NCBI GenBank assembly: GCA_944385305.1
Contig: CALWWS010000024.1
Span: 1-8,274, forward strand
Direction: 5' to 3'
From: an uncultured Oscillospiraceae bacterium
GTDB taxonomy: Bacteria; Bacillota; Clostridia; Oscillospirales; Oscillospiraceae
Length of the DNA stretch: 8,274 nt
Each line of letters starts with the position of its first letter. The first letter of the stretch is position 1. Below are positions 1 to 5,838 of this stretch, in pieces. A program made the position numbers and the translations under genes. Below the pieces are notes generated by a model that made no database searches, had not been told where the DNA came from, and worked only from the letters and a program-made list of their open reading frames with translations.

Positions 1-1
1 G

Positions 2-916
2 GAGGGGCGCACCCGGGCCATGCTGAAGGTGGAGGACGGGTGCGTCAACGTCTGCTCCTACTGCATCATCCCCTACGCCCGGGGGCCGGTGCGCTCCCTG
101 ACCCTGGACAAGGCGGCGGAGCAGGCCTCCGCCCTGGCCGCCCAGGGCTACCGGGAGCTGGTGCTCACCGGCATTGAGATCTCCTCCTGGGGCCGGGACC
201 TGCCGGGGAGGCCCCCCCTGGCCGACCTGGTGGAGGCGGTGTGCGCTGCCGCCCCCGGTGCGCGGGTGCGCCTGGGCAGCCTGGAGCCCCGCACCATTAC
301 CCCGGAATTCTGCCGCCGGGCCGCCGCCCTGCCCAACCTGTGCCCTCACTTCCACCTCTCCCTCCAGAGCGGCTGCGACGCCACCCTGGAGCGGATGAAC
401 CGGAAATATGATACCAGCCGGTATTATGAGAGTGTAAAATTACTCCGGGAATACTTTGGCCGGCCGGGAATTACCACCGATCTCATTTTGGGCTTCCCCG
501 GGGAGGATGAGGAGGAGTTTGCCCAGACCCTGGCCTTCCTGGAGAAGTGCGCCTTCTCCGCCGTGCACGTCTTCCCCTACTCCCGCCGCCGGGGCACTCC
601 GGCGGCGGCCATGGACGGGCAGGTGCCCAACGGGGTGAAGGAGCAGCGCGCCCACCGGGCGGGAGAGCTGGCGGGGCGGCTGCACCGGGCCTGGCTGGAG
701 AGCTGGGCGGGGAAGACGCTGGACGTGCTCTTTGAGGAGGAGCGGGACGGGCTGTGGCACGGCTACGCCCCCAACTACGCCCCTGTGGCGGTGTGCGCCC
801 CCGGGGAAGCCCTGCACAACGGGGTACGCACTGTATTGCTCAACGGGGTAAAGGGAGATTGCCTCACCGGCATTCTCCTCCCGGCGGAGCGGGTGGTCAA
901 GGCGGAATTTGTGTGA
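2..916 (+). CDS. mtaB: tRNA t6A37 C2-methylthiotransferase MtaB, 5'-truncated by window edge
   Basis: Radical-SAM enzyme that converts N6-threonylcarbamoyladenosine-37 to its 2-methylthio form in tRNAs reading ANN codons. The frame is open back to base 2 (EGRTRA before the first Met at 20), and the family signature 'RTRA-hydrophobic-LK..DGC' crosses that Met, so the real start lies upstream. About 130 N-terminal residues (UPF0004 domain with the second Fe-S cluster) are missing. Counting Met-20 as residue 1, the radical-SAM CxxxCxxC is C8/C12/C15, followed by IIPYARG. Further family motifs are LTGIEISSWG (49-58), LSLQSG (113-118), DLILGFPGE (154-162) and HVFPYSRRRGTP (183-194). A TRAM-like RNA-binding domain spans about 230-287. 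The wording fits MtaB (YqeV) better than MiaB or RimO. An unusually AT-rich codon patch lies near bases 403-490. The partial length and family assignment are firm; the substrate is inferred from the family. Confidence 0.93.
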   Translation, partial: EGRTRAMLKVEDGCVNVCSYCIIPYARGPVRSLTLDKAAEQASALAAQGYRELVLTGIEISSWGRDLPGRPPLADLVEAVCAAAPGARVRLGSLEPRTITPEFCRRAAALPNLCPHFHLSLQSGCDATLERMNRKYDTSRYYESVKLLREYFGRPGITTDLILGFPGEDEEEFAQTLAFLEKCAFSAVHVFPYSRRRGTPAAAMDGQVPNGVKEQRAHRAGELAGRLHRAWLESWAGKTLDVLFEEERDGLWHGYAPNYAPVAVCAPGEALHNGVRTVLLNGVKGDCLTGILLPAERVVKAEFV

Positions 917-922
917 TATACT
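894..922 (+). promoter_or_regulatory. Putative sigma-70/SigA-type promoter for thyA-folA-nudix
   Basis: TGGTCA at 894-899 (4 of 6 matches to TTGACA) is separated by 17 bases from TATACT at 917-922 (5 of 6 to TATAAT). A second -10-like box, TACAAT, lies at 925-930 but has no good -35. The -35 sits inside the last codons of mtaB. The 917-945 stretch is conspicuously AT-rich for this window, as expected of a promoter. No terminator was seen between mtaB and thyA, so read-through is also possible. The promoter is predicted from sequence alone. Confidence 0.42.
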
Positions 923-975
923 AGTACAATACAAAACCGGGTAAACGTCTCTGGATTTGGCCGGGGAACACATAC

Positions 976-984
976 AGGAGGGAA
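976..984 (+). promoter_or_regulatory. Ribosome binding site fixing the thyA start at ATG 990
   Basis: AGGAGGGAA is near-perfect to the anti-Shine-Dalgarno. Its AGGAGG core ends 8 bases before ATG 990. An in-frame TTG at 957 would put this site inside the coding region and add 11 residues with no family similarity, so ATG 990 is chosen. Confidence 0.85.
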
Positions 985-989
985 CGGAT

Positions 990-1820
990 ATGAGCCGCGC
1001 GGACGAGCTGTTTATTCAAAATTGCAGGGACATCCTCACCCACGGGGTGTGGGACACCGACCAGCAGGTGCGCCCCCGGTGGGAGGACGGCGCCCCCGCC
1101 CACACGGTGAAGAAGTTTGGCGTTATCAACCGCTACGACCTGCGGGAGGAGTTCCCCGTGCAGACCATCCGCAAGATGGCCTTCAAGAGCGCGGTGGACG
1201 AGCTGTTGTGGATCTGGCAGAAGAAGTCCAACAACGTCCATGACCTGAATAGCCACATCTGGGACGCCTGGGCGGACGAGAGCGGCTCCATCGGCAAGGC
1301 CTACGGCTACCAGCTGGGGGTGAAGCACCGCTACCCCGAGGGGGAGTTTGACCAGGTGGACCGGGTGATTTACGACCTCAGGCACAATCCCGCCTCCCGC
1401 CGGATTCTCACCAACCTCTACAACCACCACGATTTGAGTGAGATGGCCCTCTACCCCTGCGCCTACTCCATGACCTTCAACGTCAGCGGGAAAACCCTCA
1501 ACGCCATTCTCAACCAGCGCTCCCAGGACATGCTCACCGCCAACGGCTGGAATGTGATGCAGTACGCCGCCCTGGTGCACCTGATGGCCAAGGTCTCCGG
1601 GCTGGAGGCGGGGGAGCTGGTACACGTGATTGCCGACGCCCACATCTACGACCGCCACGTGAGCGTGGTGGAGGAGATCATTGCCCGCAAGCCCTACCCC
1701 GCCCCCACCCTGTGGGTGGACCCGGCGGTGGACAACTTCTACGCATTTACCCCCGACAGCCTCCGGCTGGAGAACTACCAGTACCACCCCCTGGGGACCT
1801 CCATCCCCGTGGCGGTGTAG
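990..1820 (+). CDS. thyA: Thymidylate synthase (ThyA, Bacillus ThyA1-like)
   Basis: Makes dTMP from dUMP using 5,10-methylene-tetrahydrofolate, releasing dihydrofolate. It is a cytosolic homodimer. The 276-residue product is typical in length. Visible hallmarks are DGAPAHT (33-39), ELLWIWQ (71-77), the phosphate-binding Arg pair R137-R138 in NPASRR, catalytic C157 in MALYPCAYS, D180 and N188 in RSQDMLTANGWNV, H218-Y220 in DAHIY, and the C-terminal PVAV. The residue after the catalytic Cys is Ala rather than the His of E. coli ThyA; Bacillus subtilis ThyA1 also lacks that His. The usual LGLPFN or LGNPFN stretch reads LTANGWN. Both suggest a Firmicute subfamily rather than damage. The next gene, folA, recycles the dihydrofolate made here. 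It starts 12 bases downstream, and its Shine-Dalgarno overlaps the thyA stop. Confidence 0.96.
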   Translation: MSRADELFIQNCRDILTHGVWDTDQQVRPRWEDGAPAHTVKKFGVINRYDLREEFPVQTIRKMAFKSAVDELLWIWQKKSNNVHDLNSHIWDAWADESGSIGKAYGYQLGVKHRYPEGEFDQVDRVIYDLRHNPASRRILTNLYNHHDLSEMALYPCAYSMTFNVSGKTLNAILNQRSQDMLTANGWNVMQYAALVHLMAKVSGLEAGELVHVIADAHIYDRHVSVVEEIIARKPYPAPTLWVDPAVDNFYAFTPDSLRLENYQYHPLGTSIPVAV

Positions 1821-1832
1821 GAGGGGACTGCC

Positions 1833-2315
1833 ATGAATCTGATTGTGGCGGTGGATCGCAGCTGGGCCATCGGCCGGGATGGGGATCAGCTGTGCTATAT
1901 CTCCGCCGACCTCAAGCGCTTTCAGGCCCTCACCACGGGGCACACGGTGATTCTGGGCCGCAAGACCCTGGCCACCTTCCCCGGCGGGCGGCCCCTGAAA
2001 AACCGGCGCAACCTCATCCTCTCCCGCACCCCCGGCTTTGCCCCGGAGGGGGCCCAGGTCTTTTCCGGGCTGGAGGAGCTGCTGGCCGAAGCGGAGGAGG
2101 ACTCCTTCGTCATCGGGGGGGCGAGCGTGTACCGCGCCCTGCTGCCCCGGTGCGATACCGCCTATGTCACCAAAATTGACGCCGCCTTTCCCGGGGCGGA
2201 CGCCTTCTTTCCCGACCTGGACGCCGACCCCCATTGGGCGGCGGCGGAGGAGGGGGAGCCCCTGGAGCAGGAGGGACTTGCGTTCCGCTATGTGACCTAC
2301 CGGCGGGTGAAGTGA
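1833..2315 (+). CDS. folA: Dihydrofolate reductase (FolA)
   Basis: Reduces dihydrofolate to tetrahydrofolate with NADPH, regenerating the cofactor oxidised by the upstream thymidylate synthase. The protein has 160 residues, normal for bacterial DHFR. Visible motifs are the N-terminal strand and Met20-like loop (AVDRSWAIGRDGDQL, 6-20), catalytic Asp D26 in SADLKRF, LGRKT (41-45), the folate-contacting Arg R58 in PLKNRRN, the NADPH-binding IGGASVY (94-100), and YVTKI (111-115) with the conserved Thr. The position matching E. coli Trp22 is C21, and the usual Pro before the Ala-Asp/Glu-Asp is Ser. Both sit in the active-site loop. The start is ATG 1833, with AGGAGGGG at 1819-1826 overlapping the thyA TAG. 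The stop TGA overlaps the next ATG by one base (TGATG), so the downstream NUDIX gene is translationally coupled. Confidence 0.95.
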   Translation: MNLIVAVDRSWAIGRDGDQLCYISADLKRFQALTTGHTVILGRKTLATFPGGRPLKNRRNLILSRTPGFAPEGAQVFSGLEELLAEAEEDSFVIGGASVYRALLPRCDTAYVTKIDAAFPGADAFFPDLDADPHWAAAEEGEPLEQEGLAFRYVTYRRVK

Positions 2316-2890
2316 TGTACCGGGAGGAGATTGAGGCCTATATCCCCCGGAGCGAGCAGGAGGCGGCGGACAAGGCCCGGATCCTGGAGTACCTGCGCCT
2401 GTTCCCCGAGAACCTGCTCAGCCGGGAGAACGAGATTGCCCACTTCACAAGCTCCGGCTTTGTGGTCAATACCGACGCCACCAAGGTGCTTATGGCCCAC
2501 CACAACCTCTACCGGGTGTGGGCCTGGACGGGGGGCCACGCCGACGGGGACGGGGATCTGCTGGCGGTGGCCCTGCGGGAGGCCCGGGAGGAGACCGGGG
2601 CGGAGCACATCCGCCCCCTGTCCCCTCACATCGCCTCCCTGGACATTCTGCCCGTGTGGGGCCATGTGAAGAAGGGACGCTGGGTGTGCGCCCACCTGCA
2701 TTTAAACGTCACCTATCTGCTCACCGCCCGGGAGGAGGACGAGCTCACCCCCCGCCTGGGGGAGAACACCGGGGTGGCCTGGCTGCCCGCCAGCGGGCTG
2801 CTGGAGTACACCAACGAGTGGCAGATGGACGGGATCTACACCAAGCTGCTGGAGCGGGCCCGGGCCCTGACCGGGCCGGGCGGGAAATAA
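2315..2890 (+). CDS. NUDIX hydrolase (substrate unknown)
   Basis: A 191-residue protein expected to hydrolyse a nucleoside-diphosphate-linked compound with Mg2+. The Nudix box runs from G74 to A96. It contains REAREETGA (88-96) with metal-binding E92/E93, preceded by WTGGHADGD. The first Glu of the canonical Gx5Ex7REUxEExGU box is Gly (G80). From memory, related WTGGHADG-type Nudix proteins also vary here, so this is not necessarily inactivating. An N-terminal segment of about 45 residues, rich in charged residues, precedes the fold. ATG 2315 is chosen because it overlaps the folA stop and gives a natural N-terminus. The frame stays open upstream to 2234, but that would overlap folA deeply and begin with a Gly run. 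Its place in a thyA-folA operon suggests nucleotide-pool cleaning or a folate-pathway phosphatase, but this is inference only. Confidence 0.88.
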   Translation: MYREEIEAYIPRSEQEAADKARILEYLRLFPENLLSRENEIAHFTSSGFVVNTDATKVLMAHHNLYRVWAWTGGHADGDGDLLAVALREAREETGAEHIRPLSPHIASLDILPVWGHVKKGRWVCAHLHLNVTYLLTAREEDELTPRLGENTGVAWLPASGLLEYTNEWQMDGIYTKLLERARALTGPGGK

Positions 2891-2914
2891 TACACGACAA
2901 GGGGGAAACGGGAG

Positions 2915-4234
2915 ATGCCCACACAGCAGCAGACGGGGCGGCTGCGTGCCATGCTGGACCAGCCGGCCACCTTTTTGAAGTGGCTGCTCTTCGCCTGCAT
3001 CATCGGGGTGGTGGTGGGGCTGGTGAGCACCGCCTTCTACTACGCCCTGGCGGGGGTGACCGCCCTGCGGGGGTGGCACCCCTGGCTGCTCTGGCTGCTC
3101 CCCCTGGGGGGTGTGGGCATTGTGCTGCTCTACCGGGTGTGCGGCCTGGAGCGGGACCGGGGCACCAACTTTGTGCTCATGGCGGTGCGGGAGAACCAGC
3201 CCCTGCGCCTGCGCACCGCCCCCCTGGTCTTTGCCGCCACCGTGCTCACCCACCTGCTGGGGGGATCCTCCGGCCGGGAGGGGGCCATTTTGCAGATTGG
3301 CGGCTCCATCTCCTCCAAGATTGGCACCTGGATGCACCTGGACGACAAGGATCACCGGGTGATCACCATGTGCGGCATGGCCGCCGCCTTTGCCGCCCTG
3401 TTCGGCACCCCCCTCACCGCCGCCGTGTTCGCCATGGAGGTGGTGAGCGTGGGGGTACTCTACTACGCCGCCATTGTCCCCTGCGTGCTCTCGGCCATCA
3501 TCGGGGTGTGGATTGCCGGGTGGCTGGGAGTGCCTCCCACCGCCTTTGACCTCCAGGGGGTGCCCAACCTCACCCCCCTCACCCTTTTGCAGGTCATCGC
3601 CATGGGGGTGCTCTTCGCGGTGCTCTCCATCTTCTTCTGCCGGCTGATGCACGCCGCCCCCCGGCTCTACAACCGGTATCTGCCCAACCACCTGGTGCGG
3701 GCGGTGGTGGGCGGCGGGCTCGTCATCGGCCTGACCTTCCTGGTGTGGCTGTGGAATCCGGGCAGCTACGACTACAACGGGGCGGGCAGCGCCGTCATCC
3801 ACGCCGCCATCGGCGGCCAGGCCAGGCCGGAGGCCTTTTTGCTCAAGATGCTCTTCACCACCATTACCCTGGGGGCGGGCTTCAAGGGGGGCGAGATTGT
3901 GCCGGTGTTTTTCACCGGGGCAACCTTCGGCTGTACCGCCGCCCCCCTGCTGGGCCTGCACCCCTCCTTCGGGGCGGGGCTGGGAATGGTGAGCGTGTTC
4001 TGCGGGGTGACCAACTGCCCCATGACCTCCATGCTGCTGGCCCTGGAGTTGTTCGCCGGGGACAGCTACGGCATGTTCACCGGCCAGAGCCTGGGGCTGT
4101 TTGCCGCGTGTATCGCCGTGTCCTACATGCTCTCGGGCTATTACAGCCTGTACAGCGAGCAGAAGATCCTCTACTCCAAGTTCAAGCCGGAGTTTATCAA
4201 CCGCAAGGCCAACCAGGACGAGGACAAATCCTGA
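2915..4234 (+). CDS. CLC-family anion transporter, probably the CLC-F fluoride/proton antiporter type
   Basis: Polytopic membrane protein of 439 residues with no C-terminal CBS domains. Hydrophobic segments begin at about 22-47 and 57-73. GGSSGREGAILQIGG (116-130) carries the gating Glu E122 in the GREG motif. The chloride-coordinating GSGIP motif of ClC-ec1 is absent; the aligned stretch is GTNFV (83-87). The internal proton Glu203 position is Val (V176 in FAMEVV). The third signature is GFKGGEIVP (322-330), with Glu E327 in place of the usual GGIFAP-type sequence. These changes match what I recall of CLC-F proteins, which export fluoride to relieve toxicity. LYS at 412-414 matches the Tyr445 region. 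AAGGGGG at 2899-2905 lies 9 bases before ATG 2915. A second in-frame ATG at 2951 (residue 13) is possible. The CLC family is certain and the ion specificity inferred. The 24-base gap upstream is too short for a fluoride riboswitch. Confidence 0.9.
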   Translation: MPTQQQTGRLRAMLDQPATFLKWLLFACIIGVVVGLVSTAFYYALAGVTALRGWHPWLLWLLPLGGVGIVLLYRVCGLERDRGTNFVLMAVRENQPLRLRTAPLVFAATVLTHLLGGSSGREGAILQIGGSISSKIGTWMHLDDKDHRVITMCGMAAAFAALFGTPLTAAVFAMEVVSVGVLYYAAIVPCVLSAIIGVWIAGWLGVPPTAFDLQGVPNLTPLTLLQVIAMGVLFAVLSIFFCRLMHAAPRLYNRYLPNHLVRAVVGGGLVIGLTFLVWLWNPGSYDYNGAGSAVIHAAIGGQARPEAFLLKMLFTTITLGAGFKGGEIVPVFFTGATFGCTAAPLLGLHPSFGAGLGMVSVFCGVTNCPMTSMLLALELFAGDSYGMFTGQSLGLFAACIAVSYMLSGYYSLYSEQKILYSKFKPEFINRKANQDEDKS

Positions 4235-4240
4235 CAGCAC

Positions 4241-4259
4241 CCCGCCCCGGCGGGGCGGG
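4241..4259 (+). repeat. Strong GC hairpin between the CLC gene and sdaAB
   Basis: CCCGCCCC (4241-4248) pairs perfectly with GGGGCGGG (4252-4259) around a GGC loop, 6 bases after the CLC stop codon. No T-run follows on either strand, so it is not a standard intrinsic terminator. It abuts the sdaAB Shine-Dalgarno (4260-4266). It could act as an attenuating or mRNA-stabilising structure, but its function is unproven. Confidence 0.6.
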
Positions 4260-4266
4260 AAAGAGG
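4260..4266 (+). promoter_or_regulatory. Ribosome binding site deciding the sdaAB start at TTG 4274
   Basis: AAAGAGG ends 7 bases before TTG 4274, a standard spacing. An in-frame GTG at 4268 would leave only one base between the site and the start codon. Confidence 0.65.
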
Positions 4267-4273
4267 TGTGCAG

Positions 4274-4939
4274 TTGAACATTTTTGATATTATGGGCCCC
4301 GTAATGGTGGGCCCCTCCTCCTCCCACACCGCGGGGGCGGTGCGCATCGGACTCATCACCCGCCGCCTGCTGGGGGAGCAGCCCCGGCGGGCCCGGCTGC
4401 TGCTCCACGGCTCCTTTGCCGCCACCGGCGCGGGCCACGGCACCGACCGGGCCCTGGTGGCCGGTCTGCTGGGCATGGAGCCCGACGACCCCCGCATCCC
4501 CCGCTCCCTGGAGCTGGCCCGGGAGGCGGGGCTGGAGCTCACCCTGGGCAAGACCCAGCTGCGGGGGGCGCACCCCAACACGGTGCTCCTCCAGGTCTCG
4601 GCGGGGGAACAGAGCATGGAGGTGGTGGCCTCCTCCCTGGGGGGCGGCCGGGTGAAGGTGTGCTCCATCGACGGGCTGGAGGCCAGCTTCAGCGGGGAGA
4701 TGCCCACCCTGATTGTGCGCCACCGGGATCGGCCCGGCCAGGTGGCCGAGGCGGCGGGCCTTTTGTCCGAACAGGGGGTGAACATCGCCGCCATGCAGCT
4801 CTACCGGGACATGCGGGGCGGGCTGGCGGTGATGGTGATTGAGAGCGACCAGCCCATCCCGCCCCAGGTGGTGGAGACCCTGCGGCAGTCGCCCCACGTG
4901 GTGCGGGTGACCTGCCTGAATGTGGAAGGGGGGCAGTGA
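4274..4939 (+). CDS. sdaAB: L-serine dehydratase, iron-sulfur-dependent, beta subunit
   Basis: Beta subunit of the [4Fe-4S] enzyme that deaminates L-serine to pyruvate and ammonia in the cytosol. The TTG start gives MNIFDIMGPVMVGPSSSH, which matches the usual family N-terminus, and it is correctly placed after AAAGAGG. A GTG at 4268 would add two residues with poor spacing. The 221-residue product carries the signature GPSSSHTAG (13-21), then HGSFAATGAGHGTDRAL (45-61) and GAHPNTV (98-104). A C-terminal ACT domain spans about 145-216 (LIVRHRDRPGQVAEAAGLL onward). In this family the ACT domain is a candidate serine-sensing or assembly module. The stop codon is one base from the sdaAA start, so the two subunits are coupled and probably made in equal amounts. 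A perfect hairpin lies just upstream of the RBS. Confidence 0.94.
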   Translation: MNIFDIMGPVMVGPSSSHTAGAVRIGLITRRLLGEQPRRARLLLHGSFAATGAGHGTDRALVAGLLGMEPDDPRIPRSLELAREAGLELTLGKTQLRGAHPNTVLLQVSAGEQSMEVVASSLGGGRVKVCSIDGLEASFSGEMPTLIVRHRDRPGQVAEAAGLLSEQGVNIAAMQLYRDMRGGLAVMVIESDQPIPPQVVETLRQSPHVVRVTCLNVEGGQ

Positions 4940-4940
4940 G

Positions 4941-5789
4941 ATGGCCTTTTCCTCTATAACGGGCCTGCTGCGGGCGGCGGAAGACCGGCCGGTGTGGCAG
5001 GCGGTGCTGGAGAGCGACGTGGCCGACCGGGGGGTGGACCCCCAGCGCACCTGGGAGCACATGGCGGGACTGTGGCAGGCCATGAAGGGGGCGGTGGAGG
5101 GCTACGACCCCGCCCGGCGCTCCCCCAGCGGCCTCACCGGCGGGGCGGGCGCCCTGCTGGAGGGGGTGCAGGGCGGCCTGTGCGGCCCCTTTGTGCGGGA
5201 GGTGATTGCCACCGCCCTGAAGACAGGGGAGTGTAATGCCTGCATGGGGCGCATCGTGGCCGCGCCCACGGCGGGGGCCAGCGGGGTGCTGCCCGCGGTG
5301 CTTATTCCCTTACAGCGCCGGGACGGCCTGTCCGACGAGGCGGTGGTGCAGGCCCTGTTTGTGGCCGCCGGCTTCGGGCAGGTGATCGCCACCCGGGCCT
5401 CCATCTCGGGGGCGGAGGGGGGCTGCCAGGCGGAGGTGGGCTCGGCCAGCGCCATGGCCGCCGCCGCCCTCACCGCCCTGGGCGGGGGGAGCGGGGCCGC
5501 CATGGCCCACGCCTGCGCCCTGGCCCTGGGCAACACTCTGGGCCTGGTGTGCGACCCGGTGGCCGGGCTGGTGGAGGTGCCCTGCGTCAGCCGCAATGTG
5601 ATGGGGGCGGTGAACGCCCTGGCCTGCGCCGAGATGGCCCTGGCGGGGGTGGAGAGCGCCATCCCCTGCGACGAGGTCATCGACGCCATGCGCGCGGTGG
5701 GGGACGCCCTGCCCGCCGCCCTGCGGGAGACGGGGGGCGGCGGCCTGGCGGCCACCCCCACCGGAAGACGGATTGCCGAGGGGATGTGA
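4941..5789 (+). CDS. sdaAA: L-serine dehydratase, iron-sulfur-dependent, alpha subunit
   Basis: Catalytic, cluster-bearing subunit of L-serine dehydratase, 282 residues, close to the roughly 300 of Bacillus SdaAA. Family blocks in order are SPSGLTGG (61-68), CNACMGRIVAAPTAGASGVLP (98-118), GAEGGCQAEVGSASAMA (158-174), CDPVAGLVEVPC (204-215), and the C-terminal ETGGGGLAATPTGRRI (263-278). C162, C204 and C215 have spacings of 42 and 11, matching from memory the three cluster ligands of Legionella serine dehydratase (C343, C385, C396). There is no Cys after C243, so the C-terminal 'tail' Cys of the one-chain enzymes is missing; this may be normal for split enzymes. ATG 4941 follows AAGGGGGG at 4926-4933. 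The frame also opens at ATG 4920 inside sdaAB, but that adds seven non-family residues and loses the RBS. Confidence 0.95.
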   Translation: MAFSSITGLLRAAEDRPVWQAVLESDVADRGVDPQRTWEHMAGLWQAMKGAVEGYDPARRSPSGLTGGAGALLEGVQGGLCGPFVREVIATALKTGECNACMGRIVAAPTAGASGVLPAVLIPLQRRDGLSDEAVVQALFVAAGFGQVIATRASISGAEGGCQAEVGSASAMAAAALTALGGGSGAAMAHACALALGNTLGLVCDPVAGLVEVPCVSRNVMGAVNALACAEMALAGVESAIPCDEVIDAMRAVGDALPAALRETGGGGLAATPTGRRIAEGM

Positions 5790-5793
5790 GCTG

Positions 5794-5812
5794 CGCCGCG
5801 GGGCGTTTTTTT
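5794..5812 (+). terminator. Rho-independent terminator after sdaAA
   Basis: CGCC (5794-5797) and GGCG (5802-5805) form a short stem around GCGG, extendable by a G-T pair. Seven T residues at 5806-5812 follow directly. It starts 5 bases past the sdaAA stop. The stem is short but all GC, and the T-run is rare in this GC-rich sequence, which supports a real transcript end between the serine dehydratase and the VOC gene. Confidence 0.65.
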
Positions 5813-5838
5813 CAATTTCAATGTGAGGTGGTTTCATC

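Noticed and set aside
921..2234. 437-codon open frame on the minus strand
   Set aside because: Antisense shadow of thyA and folA; repetitive Gly/Val/His composition, no family signature.
2891..2914. Possible fluoride riboswitch upstream of the CLC gene
   Set aside because: The gap is 24 bases and mostly RBS; there is no room for the aptamer unless it lay within the NUDIX coding sequence, where I see no sign of it.
2518..3549. 343-codon + strand frame across the NUDIX/CLC junction
   Set aside because: Out-of-frame low-complexity product overlapping two genes with clear motifs.
4241..4259. Intrinsic terminator after the CLC gene
   Set aside because: The stem is strong, but no T-run follows on either strand, so it is reported as a hairpin only.
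2702..5083. 793-codon open frame on the minus strand across the CLC and serine dehydratase genes
   Set aside because: It mirrors three convincing + strand genes. Its product is a His/Gly/Pro/Gln-rich low-complexity sequence with no domain, typical of antisense frames in GC-rich DNA.
5810..5821. Tandem TTTCAA TTTCAA after the terminator
   Set aside because: Only two 6-base copies in an AT-rich gap; likely chance, and no -35/-10 arrangement is convincing.
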